Below, piece after piece: positions 26,731 through 35,302 of a stretch of DNA of 48,302 nucleotides. Source of the DNA: JAPLJQ01 sp037143735 (lineage in GTDB: Bacteria; Desulfobacterota; Syntrophia; Syntrophales; UBA2185); NCBI GenBank assembly GCA_037143735.1, contig JBAWYD010000002.1:1-48302 (forward strand), in the 5' to 3' direction. How positions within the stretch are numbered: the stretch's first letter is position 1; each line of letters opens with the position of its first letter. The position numbers and the translations under genes were made by a program. The notes under the pieces were generated by a model that was not told the origin of the DNA, did no database searches, and worked only from the letters and a program-made list of their open reading frames with translations.

Positions 26731-27879
26731 TCAATAACGGAATACTGCCGCAAGCGGCGCCTCATCCGGCATCTCTTCCATGGTGAGGACGAAGACATTC
26801 CCGCCGCTCAGGAATGTCTGGATTGCAGCAAAATCGGTAAGACCCTCACTCCCCGTTCCCATCTCCCGGTGCAAATGAACTTCATTGTTTGCCGGGTTAA
26901 ATATTCCCCACTCCTGGTGTCCCTTTGTGATAAAGAGTAACCCGACTCTGCCGTGGTAGGCCGCCTGAACGATTTCACTGATATCCCTTGATGTAAGGCC
27001 GGTGCCGGACGATTGTCTGTACTGGGCTACGGCATCATTTTGGGTTTTTTGAAAATAGGGATTGACAATAGACCATGCATGTTTGTGCAATTGTTCCATG
27101 TTCACCCCCTTGGGGTTGCCTGTTATTCCATCATCCATCAGATGCGGGTATGTATTGGCTTCCCTGTAAATCGGAAAAAGATAGTCGACGCCTGCGAGAA
27201 CAAGGGGAGACCGCGCGTCCCTGAGAAGGTCATGTAATCCTCTATCAATTTTCCGAAAGTATTTTAAGATATTTTCCTTGTTATCATCCAGCTCAGCCCC
27301 ATGCCCGGAGATCATGGATGAACGATCTCCTCCCCTCGCTGCTCCCCTGTGGAAACGGACTTGTTTTTCCGGTTCATCGTATTGAAGTGCCTCGTTAAGG
27401 CTTTTCGGAATCGTGTCGATATCAATCTCCCTGACGTCCTGTTTTGTTCCTTCAAACAGGTGAATCTCATTCTGGCTGAGGGTCAGAATGTAAAAGCGAC
27501 CATCACCACTCAGTACGGGCAGAAGAGGTTCGACATGGAAACGGTCGGCCACGACAATCAGTTCGTCGAAATGAGTCGGCAGACAGTAGTAGCTGAATAT
27601 GCGGGAAGAAAGAAAGATGGCAAGACCGTCGCTCTGGTATTTCCAGAAAAGAATGTTGCCGACAAGCCCGTGAACAGGTTCCAGCAGTGTTCTGACTTCC
27701 TGGGGGCGACATCCGCCTGCCAGTAATTTTTCTTCAGCTACCCGAAGCAGGTTTCGTAACCGGATCTGATTTTGCTGGGCGGGGGCGCCGGCACGATAGG
27801 TGGGCATAAACATTGAGATGCACAAGCCGTTCTGTTTGGCCATCAACGATTTTAATTCATCCTTGGAAAATTCTTTCAT
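26731..27879 (-). CDS. Probable bacterial archaeo-eukaryotic release factor family (baeRF) protein
   Basis: This 382-residue soluble protein resembles the baeRF group, bacterial relatives of eukaryotic eRF1/Pelota proposed to act on stalled ribosomes. Signs are the N-terminal ISMFMPTYRAG segment, the central SSRIFSYYCLPTHFDELIVV and RFYILTLSQNEIHLFEG strands, PLVLAGVDYLFPIYREANTY, and the C-terminal VGLLFITKGHQEWGIFNPANN and LTDFAAIQTFLSGGNVFVL. I assign the superfamily from overall pattern, not a catalytic motif. ATG 27879 is chosen because GGGAG lies 9 bases upstream; the ATG at 27888 directly abuts that sequence. Upstream is a 412-base spacer, then the EF-P genes. Confidence 0.6.
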   Translation of the reverse strand: MKEFSKDELKSLMAKQNGLCISMFMPTYRAGAPAQQNQIRLRNLLRVAEEKLLAGGCRPQEVRTLLEPVHGLVGNILFWKYQSDGLAIFLSSRIFSYYCLPTHFDELIVVADRFHVEPLLPVLSGDGRFYILTLSQNEIHLFEGTKQDVREIDIDTIPKSLNEALQYDEPEKQVRFHRGAARGGDRSSMISGHGAELDDNKENILKYFRKIDRGLHDLLRDARSPLVLAGVDYLFPIYREANTYPHLMDDGITGNPKGVNMEQLHKHAWSIVNPYFQKTQNDAVAQYRQSSGTGLTSRDISEIVQAAYHGRVGLLFITKGHQEWGIFNPANNEVHLHREMGTGSEGLTDFAAIQTFLSGGNVFVLTMEEMPDEAPLAAVFRY

Positions 27880-27888
27880 CGTGTTCAT

Positions 27889-28300
27889 CTCCCTTCTTTT
27901 GCCTGTTGGTTCACCTCATGTTACGGAATTTACGAGAACCCATATACCTCTCCTGTAAATCTTTATAAAGAACAGTCATCGCCACCCATGATTAATGTCC
28001 ATAAGTGTCTATTAAAAAACAGAATCCAGTCATGTTTGGTGTGTTATATTCAAGGCCGGTCTTGTCTGGAAGACGGTTGAGAGATTGAATAATTTTCCTC
28101 CCTCGGCGATATTGGATGGTTATTGTTTTTCACCTTGTCAATATCTGGCTCTAAATATAAATGATTCTGTGGTAAGAAAGCAAACACTTTTATTTTATGG
28201 TCCACACGAAAGGTTCCTTAAGATTCCTCTTTGAAGATGTGAGGGAGTTGTGGTACAAAAAACGCTCCCTGAAATCCTTAATTTAACAGATATTTAGATT
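27889..28300. other. Intergenic spacer, divergent baeRF-like and epmB-like genes
   Basis: This is an AT-rich spacer of about 410 bases with no coding frame I would defend and no tRNA-like cloverleaf. It should hold promoters for the two divergent genes. A weak plus-strand candidate is TTGTCA near 28135 followed by an AT-rich TAAATG-like hexamer. No Shine-Dalgarno sequence is visible before the ATG at 28301. Confidence 0.35.
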
Positions 28301-29422
28301 ATGAAAACGGTAAAATGCACCATTGACTCCGGATCATGGGAATCTGCCTCAGCGCGGAACTGGTCAGACTGGATGTGGCAAATGAGACATCGCATCCATA
28401 CGATTCCTCAATTGGCCGGAATACTGGGCAAATCCCCCGAGAACCTTGGCGAATTTATAGAGGTGAGCAGGCGTTATCCCTTTTGCATTACCCCTTACTA
28501 TCTTTCCCTGATGGACCTGGCGAACATGAATGATCCGCTTCGCTTGCAGTGTTTTCCTGATGCGAGGGAAATTCATTTTTCCCTGGGAGGGGTGGAAGAC
28601 CCTCTTGCGGAAAATCGGGACATGCCCGTTCCGGGTTTGATTCATCGTTATCGGGATCGGTGCCTGACCCTTGTGACAAATATTTGCACGACATACTGCC
28701 GACACTGCAACCGCAAACGCATGTGGGGGCATAACGGCGTGACACGAAACCGTCTATATCTCCGGCGCATGATTGACTATATCGAAATGACAACAGGTAT
28801 TCGAGAAGTTATCGTTTCTGGCGGGGATCCATTGACCATGGAGGAGGAAACCCTTGAGTGGTTCCTCAAGTCCCTGCGATCCATCCCTCACGTAGAAGTG
28901 CTGCGTATAGGAAGCCGGGTTCCTGTGGTCATGCCGATGAGGGTGACTCGTTTTCTTTGTTCCATGTTGCGAAAATACCGGCCCCTGTGGTTTAATACGC
29001 AATTCAATCATCCGAATGAGATTACAAAGGAATCGGCAAGGGCTTGTGAGATGCTGCTCGACGCGGGGATTCCTGTCTCGAACCAGAGTGTCCTGCTTCG
29101 GGGGATAAACGACAACTATAAAACAATGCGGGAACTTCTTTACGGCCTTCAGCGGATTTCAGTGAGGCCTTATTACCTGTTTCAATGTGATCCCGTGGAA
29201 GGTACAGACCATTTCCGTGCAGATACGGGAGCAGGTTTGAGAATCATGGAAAAGCTCTGGGAAAATATGCCGGGACTTTGTATACCCCAATATGTGCTTG
29301 ATGTTCCCGGGGGGAGAGGGAAGGTGCCTCTCTTTCAGCTCTGCTCGGAATCTTTTTCGCGGAAAATCTTTAATTCGTCCTGCATAATGCATTCGTCAAA
29401 AGAATCTTATTCCGATGGATAA
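28301..29422 (+). CDS. epmB: KamA/EpmB-family radical SAM lysine 2,3-aminomutase, likely acting for EF-P
   Basis: This 373-residue PLP-dependent radical SAM enzyme converts lysine to beta-lysine in the family. Visible are WSDWMWQMRHRI near the N-terminus, as in KamA; CTTYCRHC at 129-136 (CX3CX2C); VSGGDPLTMEEE; and FNTQFNHPNEIT. The lysine-binding Asp residues are in FQCDPVEGTDHF and LDVPGGRGKVPL, the second also carrying the PLP Lys. It ends about 35 residues after that Lys, without the long C-terminal extension of fermentative KamA, as in EpmB. The adjacent efp and epmA strongly suggest it makes (R)-beta-lysine for EF-P; a free lysine aminomutase is the alternative. Confidence 0.85.
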   Translation: MKTVKCTIDSGSWESASARNWSDWMWQMRHRIHTIPQLAGILGKSPENLGEFIEVSRRYPFCITPYYLSLMDLANMNDPLRLQCFPDAREIHFSLGGVEDPLAENRDMPVPGLIHRYRDRCLTLVTNICTTYCRHCNRKRMWGHNGVTRNRLYLRRMIDYIEMTTGIREVIVSGGDPLTMEEETLEWFLKSLRSIPHVEVLRIGSRVPVVMPMRVTRFLCSMLRKYRPLWFNTQFNHPNEITKESARACEMLLDAGIPVSNQSVLLRGINDNYKTMRELLYGLQRISVRPYYLFQCDPVEGTDHFRADTGAGLRIMEKLWENMPGLCIPQYVLDVPGGRGKVPLFQLCSESFSRKIFNSSCIMHSSKESYSDG

Positions 29423-29508
29423 AAAAATCGGGAAATCAGGTATATTGATGGAGGCCGGATGAAATGATAAAAAAAGTGATTCATGAAAAATAAGGGAGGG
29501 GAAACAAT

Positions 29509-30072
29509 ATGTACAATGCCAGTGATTTGAAGAAGGGGTTGAGTATTAAGATCGACAATGAACCCTATGTCATTACCGAATTCAACTTTGTGAAGCCTGG
29601 TAAGGGTCAGGCGTTATATCGTTCCAAATTGAAGAATATGATTACAGGTTCTCAATTTGAGAGGACATTTCGTTCCGTGGATACATTTGAGCCTGCGGAC
29701 CTTCGGGAGAGAAAAATGCAATATCTCTACAAAGAAGAAGGGTCATACTGCTTCATGGATAGTGAAAGTTATGAGCAGGTTTTTTTGACGGAAGATCAGG
29801 CGGGGGAGGCAAAAAATTATCTCATTGATAATCTGGACGTTCAGATTATGTTTTTTGAAGACAGGCCTTTAGGAATCAATCTGCCGAATTTTGTCGATCT
29901 CATTGTTGTTTCGGCCGAACCGTGGGCCAAAGGAGACTCCGTTTCAGGGAAAATGAAGCCGGTAACTCTGCAAACAGGGTACCAGATTCAGGTGCCCCCT
30001 TTTATCGAGGAGGGGGAAAAGATTCGTGTGGACACACGAAGCGGAGAGTATCTCACAAGAGTCAAGGGATGA
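29509..30072 (+). CDS. efp: Elongation factor P
   Basis: EF-P binds between the P and E sites and relieves ribosome stalling at polyproline stretches. The 187-residue protein has the standard three beta-barrel domains. The tip loop of domain I reads FVKPGKGQALYRSKL, with Lys32 at the position that is beta-lysylated in E. coli (Lys34). Domain III ends VPPFIEEGEKIRVDTRSGEYLTRVKG over two stretches, the usual C-terminal signature. A strong GGGAGGGG ribosome site lies before ATG 29509. The flanking epmB-like and epmA genes agree with this lysine being the modification site. Confidence 0.97.
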   Translation: MYNASDLKKGLSIKIDNEPYVITEFNFVKPGKGQALYRSKLKNMITGSQFERTFRSVDTFEPADLRERKMQYLYKEEGSYCFMDSESYEQVFLTEDQAGEAKNYLIDNLDVQIMFFEDRPLGINLPNFVDLIVVSAEPWAKGDSVSGKMKPVTLQTGYQIQVPPFIEEGEKIRVDTRSGEYLTRVKG

Positions 30073-30079
30073 TCTGCCC

Positions 30080-31006
30080 ATGGAAGAAGAGTTATGGGCC
30101 CTGACGAAGCGGCAAGATGCCCTGGGAATGCGAGCCCTGATGATTCAGGCCATAAGGCGGTTCTTCATGGAACGGCATTATCTTGAAGTGGAAACGCCCT
30201 GCAGGGTTCCGGCACTGATTCCGGAGTCACACATTGACGCCGTTGCCTGCGGCGACTGGTTTCTGCGCCCATCCCCGGAACTCTGCATGAAACGACTGCT
30301 TGCGGCAGGTTATGAAAGGATCTTCCAGATCTGTAAATGTTTCCGTGATGGAGAGAGAGGGACATATCACCTCCCTGAATTTACAATGCTTGAGTGGTAT
30401 CGCAGGGGTATCGACTATATGTCGTTAATGGGGGAATGCCGGGATCTGATTACATCGGTTGGATTGTCGATCGGTTACGAGAACGGTGTCGTCTACCGGG
30501 GAAACAGCGTCAGTTTGAAGGGCTTATGGGAACGTCTGTCTGTGAAGGAGGCTTTTGACCGTTATGCCCCAATGTCCATGGAAGGAGCTCTGAGAGACGA
30601 TTGTTTCGATGAACTCATGGTCTGTGACATCGAACCCAATCTGGGAAGAAAGCGCCCGACGTTTCTGTGTGATTACCCCATTTACGCGGACGCCCTTGCA
30701 AGGAGAAAGAAAGAAAACCCGGCCGTGGTGGAGCGTTTTGAGTTGTACATTGCTGGAATCGAAATTGCCAATGCATGTTCCGAGCTTATTGATGCGAATG
30801 AACAGGAATTAAGGTTCGAAAGAACTCAGGCGTATCGATATTCAATTGGCAAACCCGTTTATCCCGTATCGGAACGGTTTCTCCGGGCTTTCGATACGAT
30901 GCCGGAATCGGCGGGGATTGCTTTAGGTGTGGACCGATTGGCCATGATTTTTACCGACTCTGAGACAATTGATGACGTTGTCGCTTTTACACCGGAACTT
31001 TTATGA
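30080..31006 (+). CDS. epmA: EF-P--(R)-beta-lysine ligase EpmA (GenX/PoxA)
   Basis: EpmA is a truncated class II lysyl-tRNA synthetase lacking the anticodon domain; it adenylates (R)-beta-lysine and transfers it to EF-P. The 308-residue protein has VETPCRVPALIPESHIDA, LRPSPELCMKRLLAAGYERIFQ (motif 1/2 region), CFRDGERGTYHLPEFTMLEW (motif 2) and ESAGIALGVDRLAMIF (motif 3). I take ATG 30080, seven bases after the efp stop. The frame is open 18 codons further up into efp, but that extension has no homologous look. The adjacency epmB-efp-epmA supports the role. EpmC, which hydroxylates EF-P in E. coli, is not in the window. Confidence 0.92.
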   Translation: MEEELWALTKRQDALGMRALMIQAIRRFFMERHYLEVETPCRVPALIPESHIDAVACGDWFLRPSPELCMKRLLAAGYERIFQICKCFRDGERGTYHLPEFTMLEWYRRGIDYMSLMGECRDLITSVGLSIGYENGVVYRGNSVSLKGLWERLSVKEAFDRYAPMSMEGALRDDCFDELMVCDIEPNLGRKRPTFLCDYPIYADALARRKKENPAVVERFELYIAGIEIANACSELIDANEQELRFERTQAYRYSIGKPVYPVSERFLRAFDTMPESAGIALGVDRLAMIFTDSETIDDVVAFTPELL

Positions 31007-31086
31007 GTATCAATCCGGTTGACAAGGAAGTGTTTTTCCATTACAGGTAGTTCCGTCAAAACCGAATACATTTCAGGAGAAATAAA

Positions 31087-31839
31087 GTGAAGGAAATTTC
31101 ATCAGTTGCTGCCGGGAATATGGGAGGACATTTTCATGGCAGTCTTCTTAGCATGGTCCTTGACGCAGGAGCGATGGTGCAGTTTGTTCTTTTGTTGCTT
31201 CTTTTCTTTTCCGTAGTATCATGGGCCATCATTCTCATGAAGTACAGGAGCATCAAGAAGGCAAAACGGGAGAATGATCTGTTCCTGGACGCCTACATGA
31301 AGAGCGACAAACTGTCTGACATCCTCCCGGAATCGAAAAAATTCAAACACTCCAACATGGCCGAAGTGTTCCAGGCAGGGTACACCGAGCTGATTAAAAT
31401 TACGAAGGTTATTCGAGGTTCAACGCCAGTCAGGGAAAGCGATGATCCGAATGTGATTCCTGTGGAGATGAAAGGCATTGACAATGTTGAAAGGGCCATG
31501 AATAGAGCGTGCAGCTCTGAGGTCACGAAGCTTGAGAGTGCTTTAGGTTTTCTTGCGACGACGGGAAACGCTTCACCCTTCATCGGGTTGTTTGGAACGG
31601 TATGGGGGATCATGGATACGTTTAAAGGAATTGGGGCAAGAGGTTCGGCGACACTGGCGGTTGTAGCCCCTGGGATATCGGAGGCATTGATTGCCACGGC
31701 TGCCGGTTTGGCGGCCGCCATACCGGCAGTCATTTTTTATAATTATTATTTGAACCGGGTAAAAACCATGGCTATGGAAATGGATAATTTTGCCTCTGAG
31801 GTGTTGAATATTATCGAACGATATTATGTTAAGAGATAA
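31087..31839 (+). CDS. tolQ: Tol-Pal proton channel subunit TolQ
   Basis: TolQ forms, with TolR, the proton-driven inner-membrane motor that energises Tol-Pal during outer-membrane constriction. The 250-residue protein has three membrane helices: at about residues 30-55, 150-175 (ALGFLATTGNASPFIGLFGTV) and 195-220. The family signature around the second helix continues as VWGIMDTFKGIGARG, followed by VAPGISEALIATAAGLAAAIPA. The start is GTG 31087 with AGGAG 8 bases upstream. It heads the tolQRAB run, six bases before tolR. ExbB is the related alternative, but tolB and pal downstream settle the call. Confidence 0.94.
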   Translation: MKEISSVAAGNMGGHFHGSLLSMVLDAGAMVQFVLLLLLFFSVVSWAIILMKYRSIKKAKRENDLFLDAYMKSDKLSDILPESKKFKHSNMAEVFQAGYTELIKITKVIRGSTPVRESDDPNVIPVEMKGIDNVERAMNRACSSEVTKLESALGFLATTGNASPFIGLFGTVWGIMDTFKGIGARGSATLAVVAPGISEALIATAAGLAAAIPAVIFYNYYLNRVKTMAMEMDNFASEVLNIIERYYVKR

Positions 31840-31845
31840 AGATTT

Positions 31846-32271
31846 ATGCGATACGAAAAAAAACGTCTTCATTTTGAGAGCAGGCTTTTATCCGATATCA
31901 ATGTTACCCCCCTGGTTGATGTTGTCCTTGTTTTATTAATCATTTTTATGGTGACGGCCCCGATGCTTCAGATGGGTATTGATGTTAATCTGCCCCGGGT
32001 TAAATCGAAGAGTATCGACGTAACGGAAGAGAAGCTTGTCCTGACGGTCAATGGTGCGAAAGAGATATATATCAATAAATATAAGACCTCTTTGACAGAT
32101 CTCAGTATGAAACTGGAGAGCATTTTTGCCAGCAGGATCGACAGAGAGGTTTTCATGAGAGCTGATAAGACTGTTCCTTATGGATTTGTGGTGGAAGTGA
32201 TGTCTGAAATCAGGAAATCCGGGGTTGACAAGCTCGGGATGATCACGGAACCGCCCGAGGAATCGAGATGA
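31846..32271 (+). CDS. tolR: Tol-Pal motor protein TolR
   Basis: This 141-residue ExbD/TolR protein has a short cytoplasmic N-terminus, one membrane helix (INVTPLVDVVLVLLIIFMVT) and a periplasmic domain. The helix contains the conserved Asp (in PLVDVVLVLL) that carries protons through the TolQR channel. The periplasmic domain reads VNLPRVKSKSIDVTEEKLVL and VFMRADKTVPYGFVVEVMSE in two stretches, typical for TolR. It overlaps tolA by 4 bases, so translation is likely coupled. Confidence 0.94.
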   Translation: MRYEKKRLHFESRLLSDINVTPLVDVVLVLLIIFMVTAPMLQMGIDVNLPRVKSKSIDVTEEKLVLTVNGAKEIYINKYKTSLTDLSMKLESIFASRIDREVFMRADKTVPYGFVVEVMSEIRKSGVDKLGMITEPPEESR

Positions 32272-32990
32272 CGTCGCAGAAATGGATCAGGGGGCGATTG
32301 AACAATGGCTTCACCCTTCATAGAATGATCCTCCTGTCTGTCTTCCTCCATGCGGTGATTCTGTCCATAACCTTCTTTTCACCCTCTCTCCCCTCACCTA
32401 AATGGACGTTTGGGCCCGTCTATTCAGTACAGCTCGTCAGTTTTTCGGAAATTTTACTGAACCGGAAAGACCCATCAGCGACCTCCGGAGATTTCAATGA
32501 CCGAATGACCGCTGATCGTGCCTTCATCCTGAAAAAGCGGACTGATACAGATCCATCTGTGCCGATGAAAAAAGCGGAAGTTCAAAAGCGGGATTCTGCC
32601 GATATTGAAAAAGCCATGGAAAACATCAGGCAGAGGGTATCGTCCGCCGGACAGACATCTGCCACTGCACCGAGCCAGCCTGGCGAAACCGATACTGGCT
32701 TGAAAATGAAGATATACTACGCCGCAATCTGGGCCAGAATCAAAAGTCAATGGGTTCTTCCCCAGGGCATCCTCTCCCGGAAAAACATCGAGGCGGTTAT
32801 CCATGTGAAGGTTTTAAGAAGCGGCAATGTGACGGATCTGAGTTTTGAAAAACGTTCTGGCAATCGATATTTTGATGAGTCCGCCATGAGAGCCATCCAG
32901 AAGGCAAGCCCCCTTCCTCCACTGCCCGAGTGGGTGAGAGACAGCAGCATTGAGATTGGCATTCGTTTCCATTCATCAGAACTGCGGTAG
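32268..32990 (+). CDS. tolA: TolA/TonB-type periplasm-spanning protein
   Basis: TolA transmits the TolQR motor force to TolB-Pal. The 240-residue protein has an N-terminal membrane anchor at about residues 20-40, a charged Ser/Ala/Gln-rich central region (DIEKAMENIRQRV) and a TonB-like C-terminal domain. That domain includes YYAAIWARIKSQWVLPQGIL, VIHVKVLRSGNVTDLSFEKR and DESAMRAIQKASPLPPLPEW. It is shorter than E. coli TolA (421 residues), mainly in the helical linker. On sequence alone it could be labelled a TonB family protein; position between tolR and tolB makes TolA the better name. Confidence 0.88.
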   Translation: MTSQKWIRGRLNNGFTLHRMILLSVFLHAVILSITFFSPSLPSPKWTFGPVYSVQLVSFSEILLNRKDPSATSGDFNDRMTADRAFILKKRTDTDPSVPMKKAEVQKRDSADIEKAMENIRQRVSSAGQTSATAPSQPGETDTGLKMKIYYAAIWARIKSQWVLPQGILSRKNIEAVIHVKVLRSGNVTDLSFEKRSGNRYFDESAMRAIQKASPLPPLPEWVRDSSIEIGIRFHSSELR

Positions 32991-33030
32991 GACGTGTCTA
33001 AGTAAATAAAAAGGAAGCGCTGAAGATCCA

Positions 33031-34356
33031 GTGAGTAATGCGTCGTCAAAAATTTCTGCATGCTTTTTTGCATTCATAATCTTTTTTTATGCGGGCGTTG
33101 ACGTCTCTGCCAAAGTATATATCGACATAGATTCTCCATCTTTTCAAAAGTTTCCTATCGCTATTTCTGACTTTGATAAAAAGGGGAAGGATTCCCACAC
33201 AGAGGATCTTTCAATCTGGTTTCCCAATGCCCTGACAAATTACCTGACGATGACCGGTTTCTTTAACATCATCAGCAAAAGAGCATTTCTTGAAGGTCAA
33301 CACCGGACGGAAACGCCGGACGAACGTATCGACTTTGACAGGTGGACGATGATCGGTGCGGAATATCTGGTAAAAGGACGTTATGAGCACGCAGGGGGAA
33401 AGCTGAGCACAGACTTTCGTCTTTATGATGTTGTCAGGGGAGACCTTGTTGTTGGAAAGCAATATACCGGTAATGTTGAACAGAAAAACGATATGGTCCG
33501 TCAATTTGCCCGCGAGATCCTTTTTGCTCTGACAGGAGATGGCGGCGTATTTGACACGAAAATAGCCTTTGTCGTAAAGACGGAAAGGGCGTCGGATATT
33601 TATGTGATCGACATCGACGGTTCCAATCTGTTCAGAGTGACGGATGAACGGTCCGTTACCCTTTCACCACGCTGGTCACCGGACGGCCAATATATGTCAT
33701 ACACGTCTTATAAAGATGGAAATCCGGACCTCTATGTCAGATCCCTGAATGGCTCCTCGACAAAAAAAATTGCAGGTTTCAGGGGGATCAATCTTTCAGG
33801 GACATGGGCGCAGGATGGCAGAAGGATTCTGCTCACATCAAGCAAGGATGGAAACGAAGAGATATATGTGATGGACCTTAACACTGGATTTTTTGAGCGC
33901 CTCACCCATCACTTTTCTATAGATGTATCTCCTGCCTGGTCGCCCGATAACCAGAAAATCGCCTTTGTTTCAAATCGCTCCGGGTCTCCGCAGATATACC
34001 TGATGGATGCTGACGGAAGCAACGTAAGAAGACTGACCTATGATGGGAATTATAATACATCCCCGTCCTGGTCTCCCAGGGGGAAAAGGATTGCCTATGA
34101 AGGGTTGGTCAACGGGCGTTTTCAGTTATTTTCCATCGATGAGGACGGTGCGCACAATATGCAACTGACCTTTGACAACGCAGACCATGAATCGCCCACC
34201 TGGTCCCCCGACGGCAGATATCTGGCCTTTTATTTGAGGCAGGGTGGCCGGAGCGGCATATACGTGATGAATGCGAATGGATCGAACGTGAGATTATTGT
34301 ATGAGGGGAAAAACCGTTCCACCATGCCATCTTGGTCTCCCCGATTGAAACGGTGA
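33031..34356 (+). CDS. tolB: Tol-Pal system beta-propeller protein TolB
   Basis: TolB is the periplasmic partner that binds Pal and TolA. The 441-residue protein has a signal peptide (CFFAFIIFFYAGVDVSAK, cleaved around residue 27) and the N-terminal alpha/beta domain (IDSPSFQKFPIAISDFDKKG, DFRLYDVVRGDLVVGKQY). It ends in a six-bladed propeller of repeats such as SPRWSPDGQYMSYTS, SPAWSPDNQKIAFVS and SPTWSPDGRYLAFYL. The start codon appears to be GTG 33031 with only a weak ribosome site. A 306-base spacer with a hairpin repeat separates it from pal. Confidence 0.95.
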   Translation: MSNASSKISACFFAFIIFFYAGVDVSAKVYIDIDSPSFQKFPIAISDFDKKGKDSHTEDLSIWFPNALTNYLTMTGFFNIISKRAFLEGQHRTETPDERIDFDRWTMIGAEYLVKGRYEHAGGKLSTDFRLYDVVRGDLVVGKQYTGNVEQKNDMVRQFAREILFALTGDGGVFDTKIAFVVKTERASDIYVIDIDGSNLFRVTDERSVTLSPRWSPDGQYMSYTSYKDGNPDLYVRSLNGSSTKKIAGFRGINLSGTWAQDGRRILLTSSKDGNEEIYVMDLNTGFFERLTHHFSIDVSPAWSPDNQKIAFVSNRSGSPQIYLMDADGSNVRRLTYDGNYNTSPSWSPRGKRIAYEGLVNGRFQLFSIDEDGAHNMQLTFDNADHESPTWSPDGRYLAFYLRQGGRSGIYVMNANGSNVRLLYEGKNRSTMPSWSPRLKR

Positions 34357-34662
34357 TGACGGATGTTTGAAAAAAATAATTATTTCCGGGAAGTTCCCGT
34401 CCTGTGGGCGGGGATCTTCATTTATACCGGTTTAAAAGAGCGGACTTTCAATTTTTAGGTTGACCTTTATGACCGTATTGTGATTGTTTGGAAAATAAGG
34501 TTCCGAAGTCTCACAGCTTTATTGTGCAATTGTGCAGTAGAGGAGACACGAGCGGGGAGGGAGCGGATATGCCGTTTTCTTTTTTATCTGTTTTTTCAGA
34601 ATGGTAATGGTATTTATCGTTAAATATCAGGACCATAGATCAATTGGGAAAGGAGAAAAGTA
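34357..34662. other. tolB-pal spacer
   Basis: This 306-base spacer between tolB and pal has no credible coding frame. It contains one copy of a dispersed hairpin repeat (34386-34419). TTGACC occurs near 34462, but I see no good -10 partner, so a separate pal promoter is only possible. A GGAGA ribosome site precedes pal. Confidence 0.4.
34386..34419. repeat. Dispersed hairpin repeat, copy 1
   Basis: This is a 34-base element beginning CCGGGAAGTT and ending GGGGATCTTC. Its core CCCGTCC-TGT-GGGCGGG folds into a 7-bp stem with one G-T pair, flanked by outer GAAG/CTTC pairing. Related copies lie at 42343-42375 and 43337-43369, all intergenic. It could be a REP-like element or act on mRNA stability between tolB and pal. 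Confidence 0.6.
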
Positions 34663-35277
34663 ATGAAGAAAAGGTTGGTGTTGGCAGGGATCATAGGCTT
34701 GATGGTATGTTCCATGTTTATTTTTATGACAGGGTGCGCAAAAAAGACAGTCGTAAAAGAAGAGGCGGCTGCCACGAAGGAACAGGCCCCCGCAGACAAG
34801 GTGGCACTGAAAGACCAGGCCTCAAAAACGGGAGAAGCCGACGCGGGTGTGTCTGACAAAGAAAAACCCCTGACAGACATGGCTTCGAAGGAGCAGGCAG
34901 CAGGTGGCGCGGCCGCAGAAGGGATGGCAAAGGAGAAAGACGCCCTTGCTGATGTATATTTTGATTTTGATAAGTACAATCTGAAACCGGAATCGAGGGT
35001 GATTCTTAAAGGCCATGCAGCATGGCTTGCCGAAAACAAGGATTATAAACTGGTCATTGAAGGACACTGTGACGAAAGAGGGACGGCGGAATATAATCTG
35101 GCCCTTGGAGAAAGAAGGGCCGCCGAGGCGATGAAATATATGGTTGAATTAGGTGTTGTTGCAAAGAGAATGAAGACCATGAGCTATGGCAAGGAAATGC
35201 CTCTGGATCCTGGACATAATGAAGAGGCATGGACGAAAAACAGGAGAGACCACTTTGTTGTAACACCCCAAAAGTAG
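34663..35277 (+). CDS. pal: Peptidoglycan-associated lipoprotein Pal
   Basis: Pal is an outer-membrane lipoprotein that grips peptidoglycan and is relocated to the septum by Tol. The 204 residues start with a signal peptide and lipobox FMTGC (lipidated Cys25), then a low-complexity Ala/Lys/Glu-rich linker. The OmpA-like domain has DVYFDFDKYNLKPESRVIL and VIEGHCDERGTAEYNLALGE, followed by RRAAEAMKYM; its Asp and Arg bind diaminopimelate. A GGAGA ribosome site precedes ATG 34663. It is the second part of the tol-pal locus and is followed by cpoB. Confidence 0.96.
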   Translation: MKKRLVLAGIIGLMVCSMFIFMTGCAKKTVVKEEAAATKEQAPADKVALKDQASKTGEADAGVSDKEKPLTDMASKEQAAGGAAAEGMAKEKDALADVYFDFDKYNLKPESRVILKGHAAWLAENKDYKLVIEGHCDERGTAEYNLALGERRAAEAMKYMVELGVVAKRMKTMSYGKEMPLDPGHNEEAWTKNRRDHFVVTPQK

Positions 35278-35302
35278 GATGATAACAGGGGAGGTGCAGG
35301 GA

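Noticed and set aside
27889..28300. tRNA (for example selC) or riboswitch in the largest intergenic spacer
   Set aside because: I saw no acceptor/T-arm pattern or CCA-proximal stem; the sequence is AT-rich without a stable fold I could identify.
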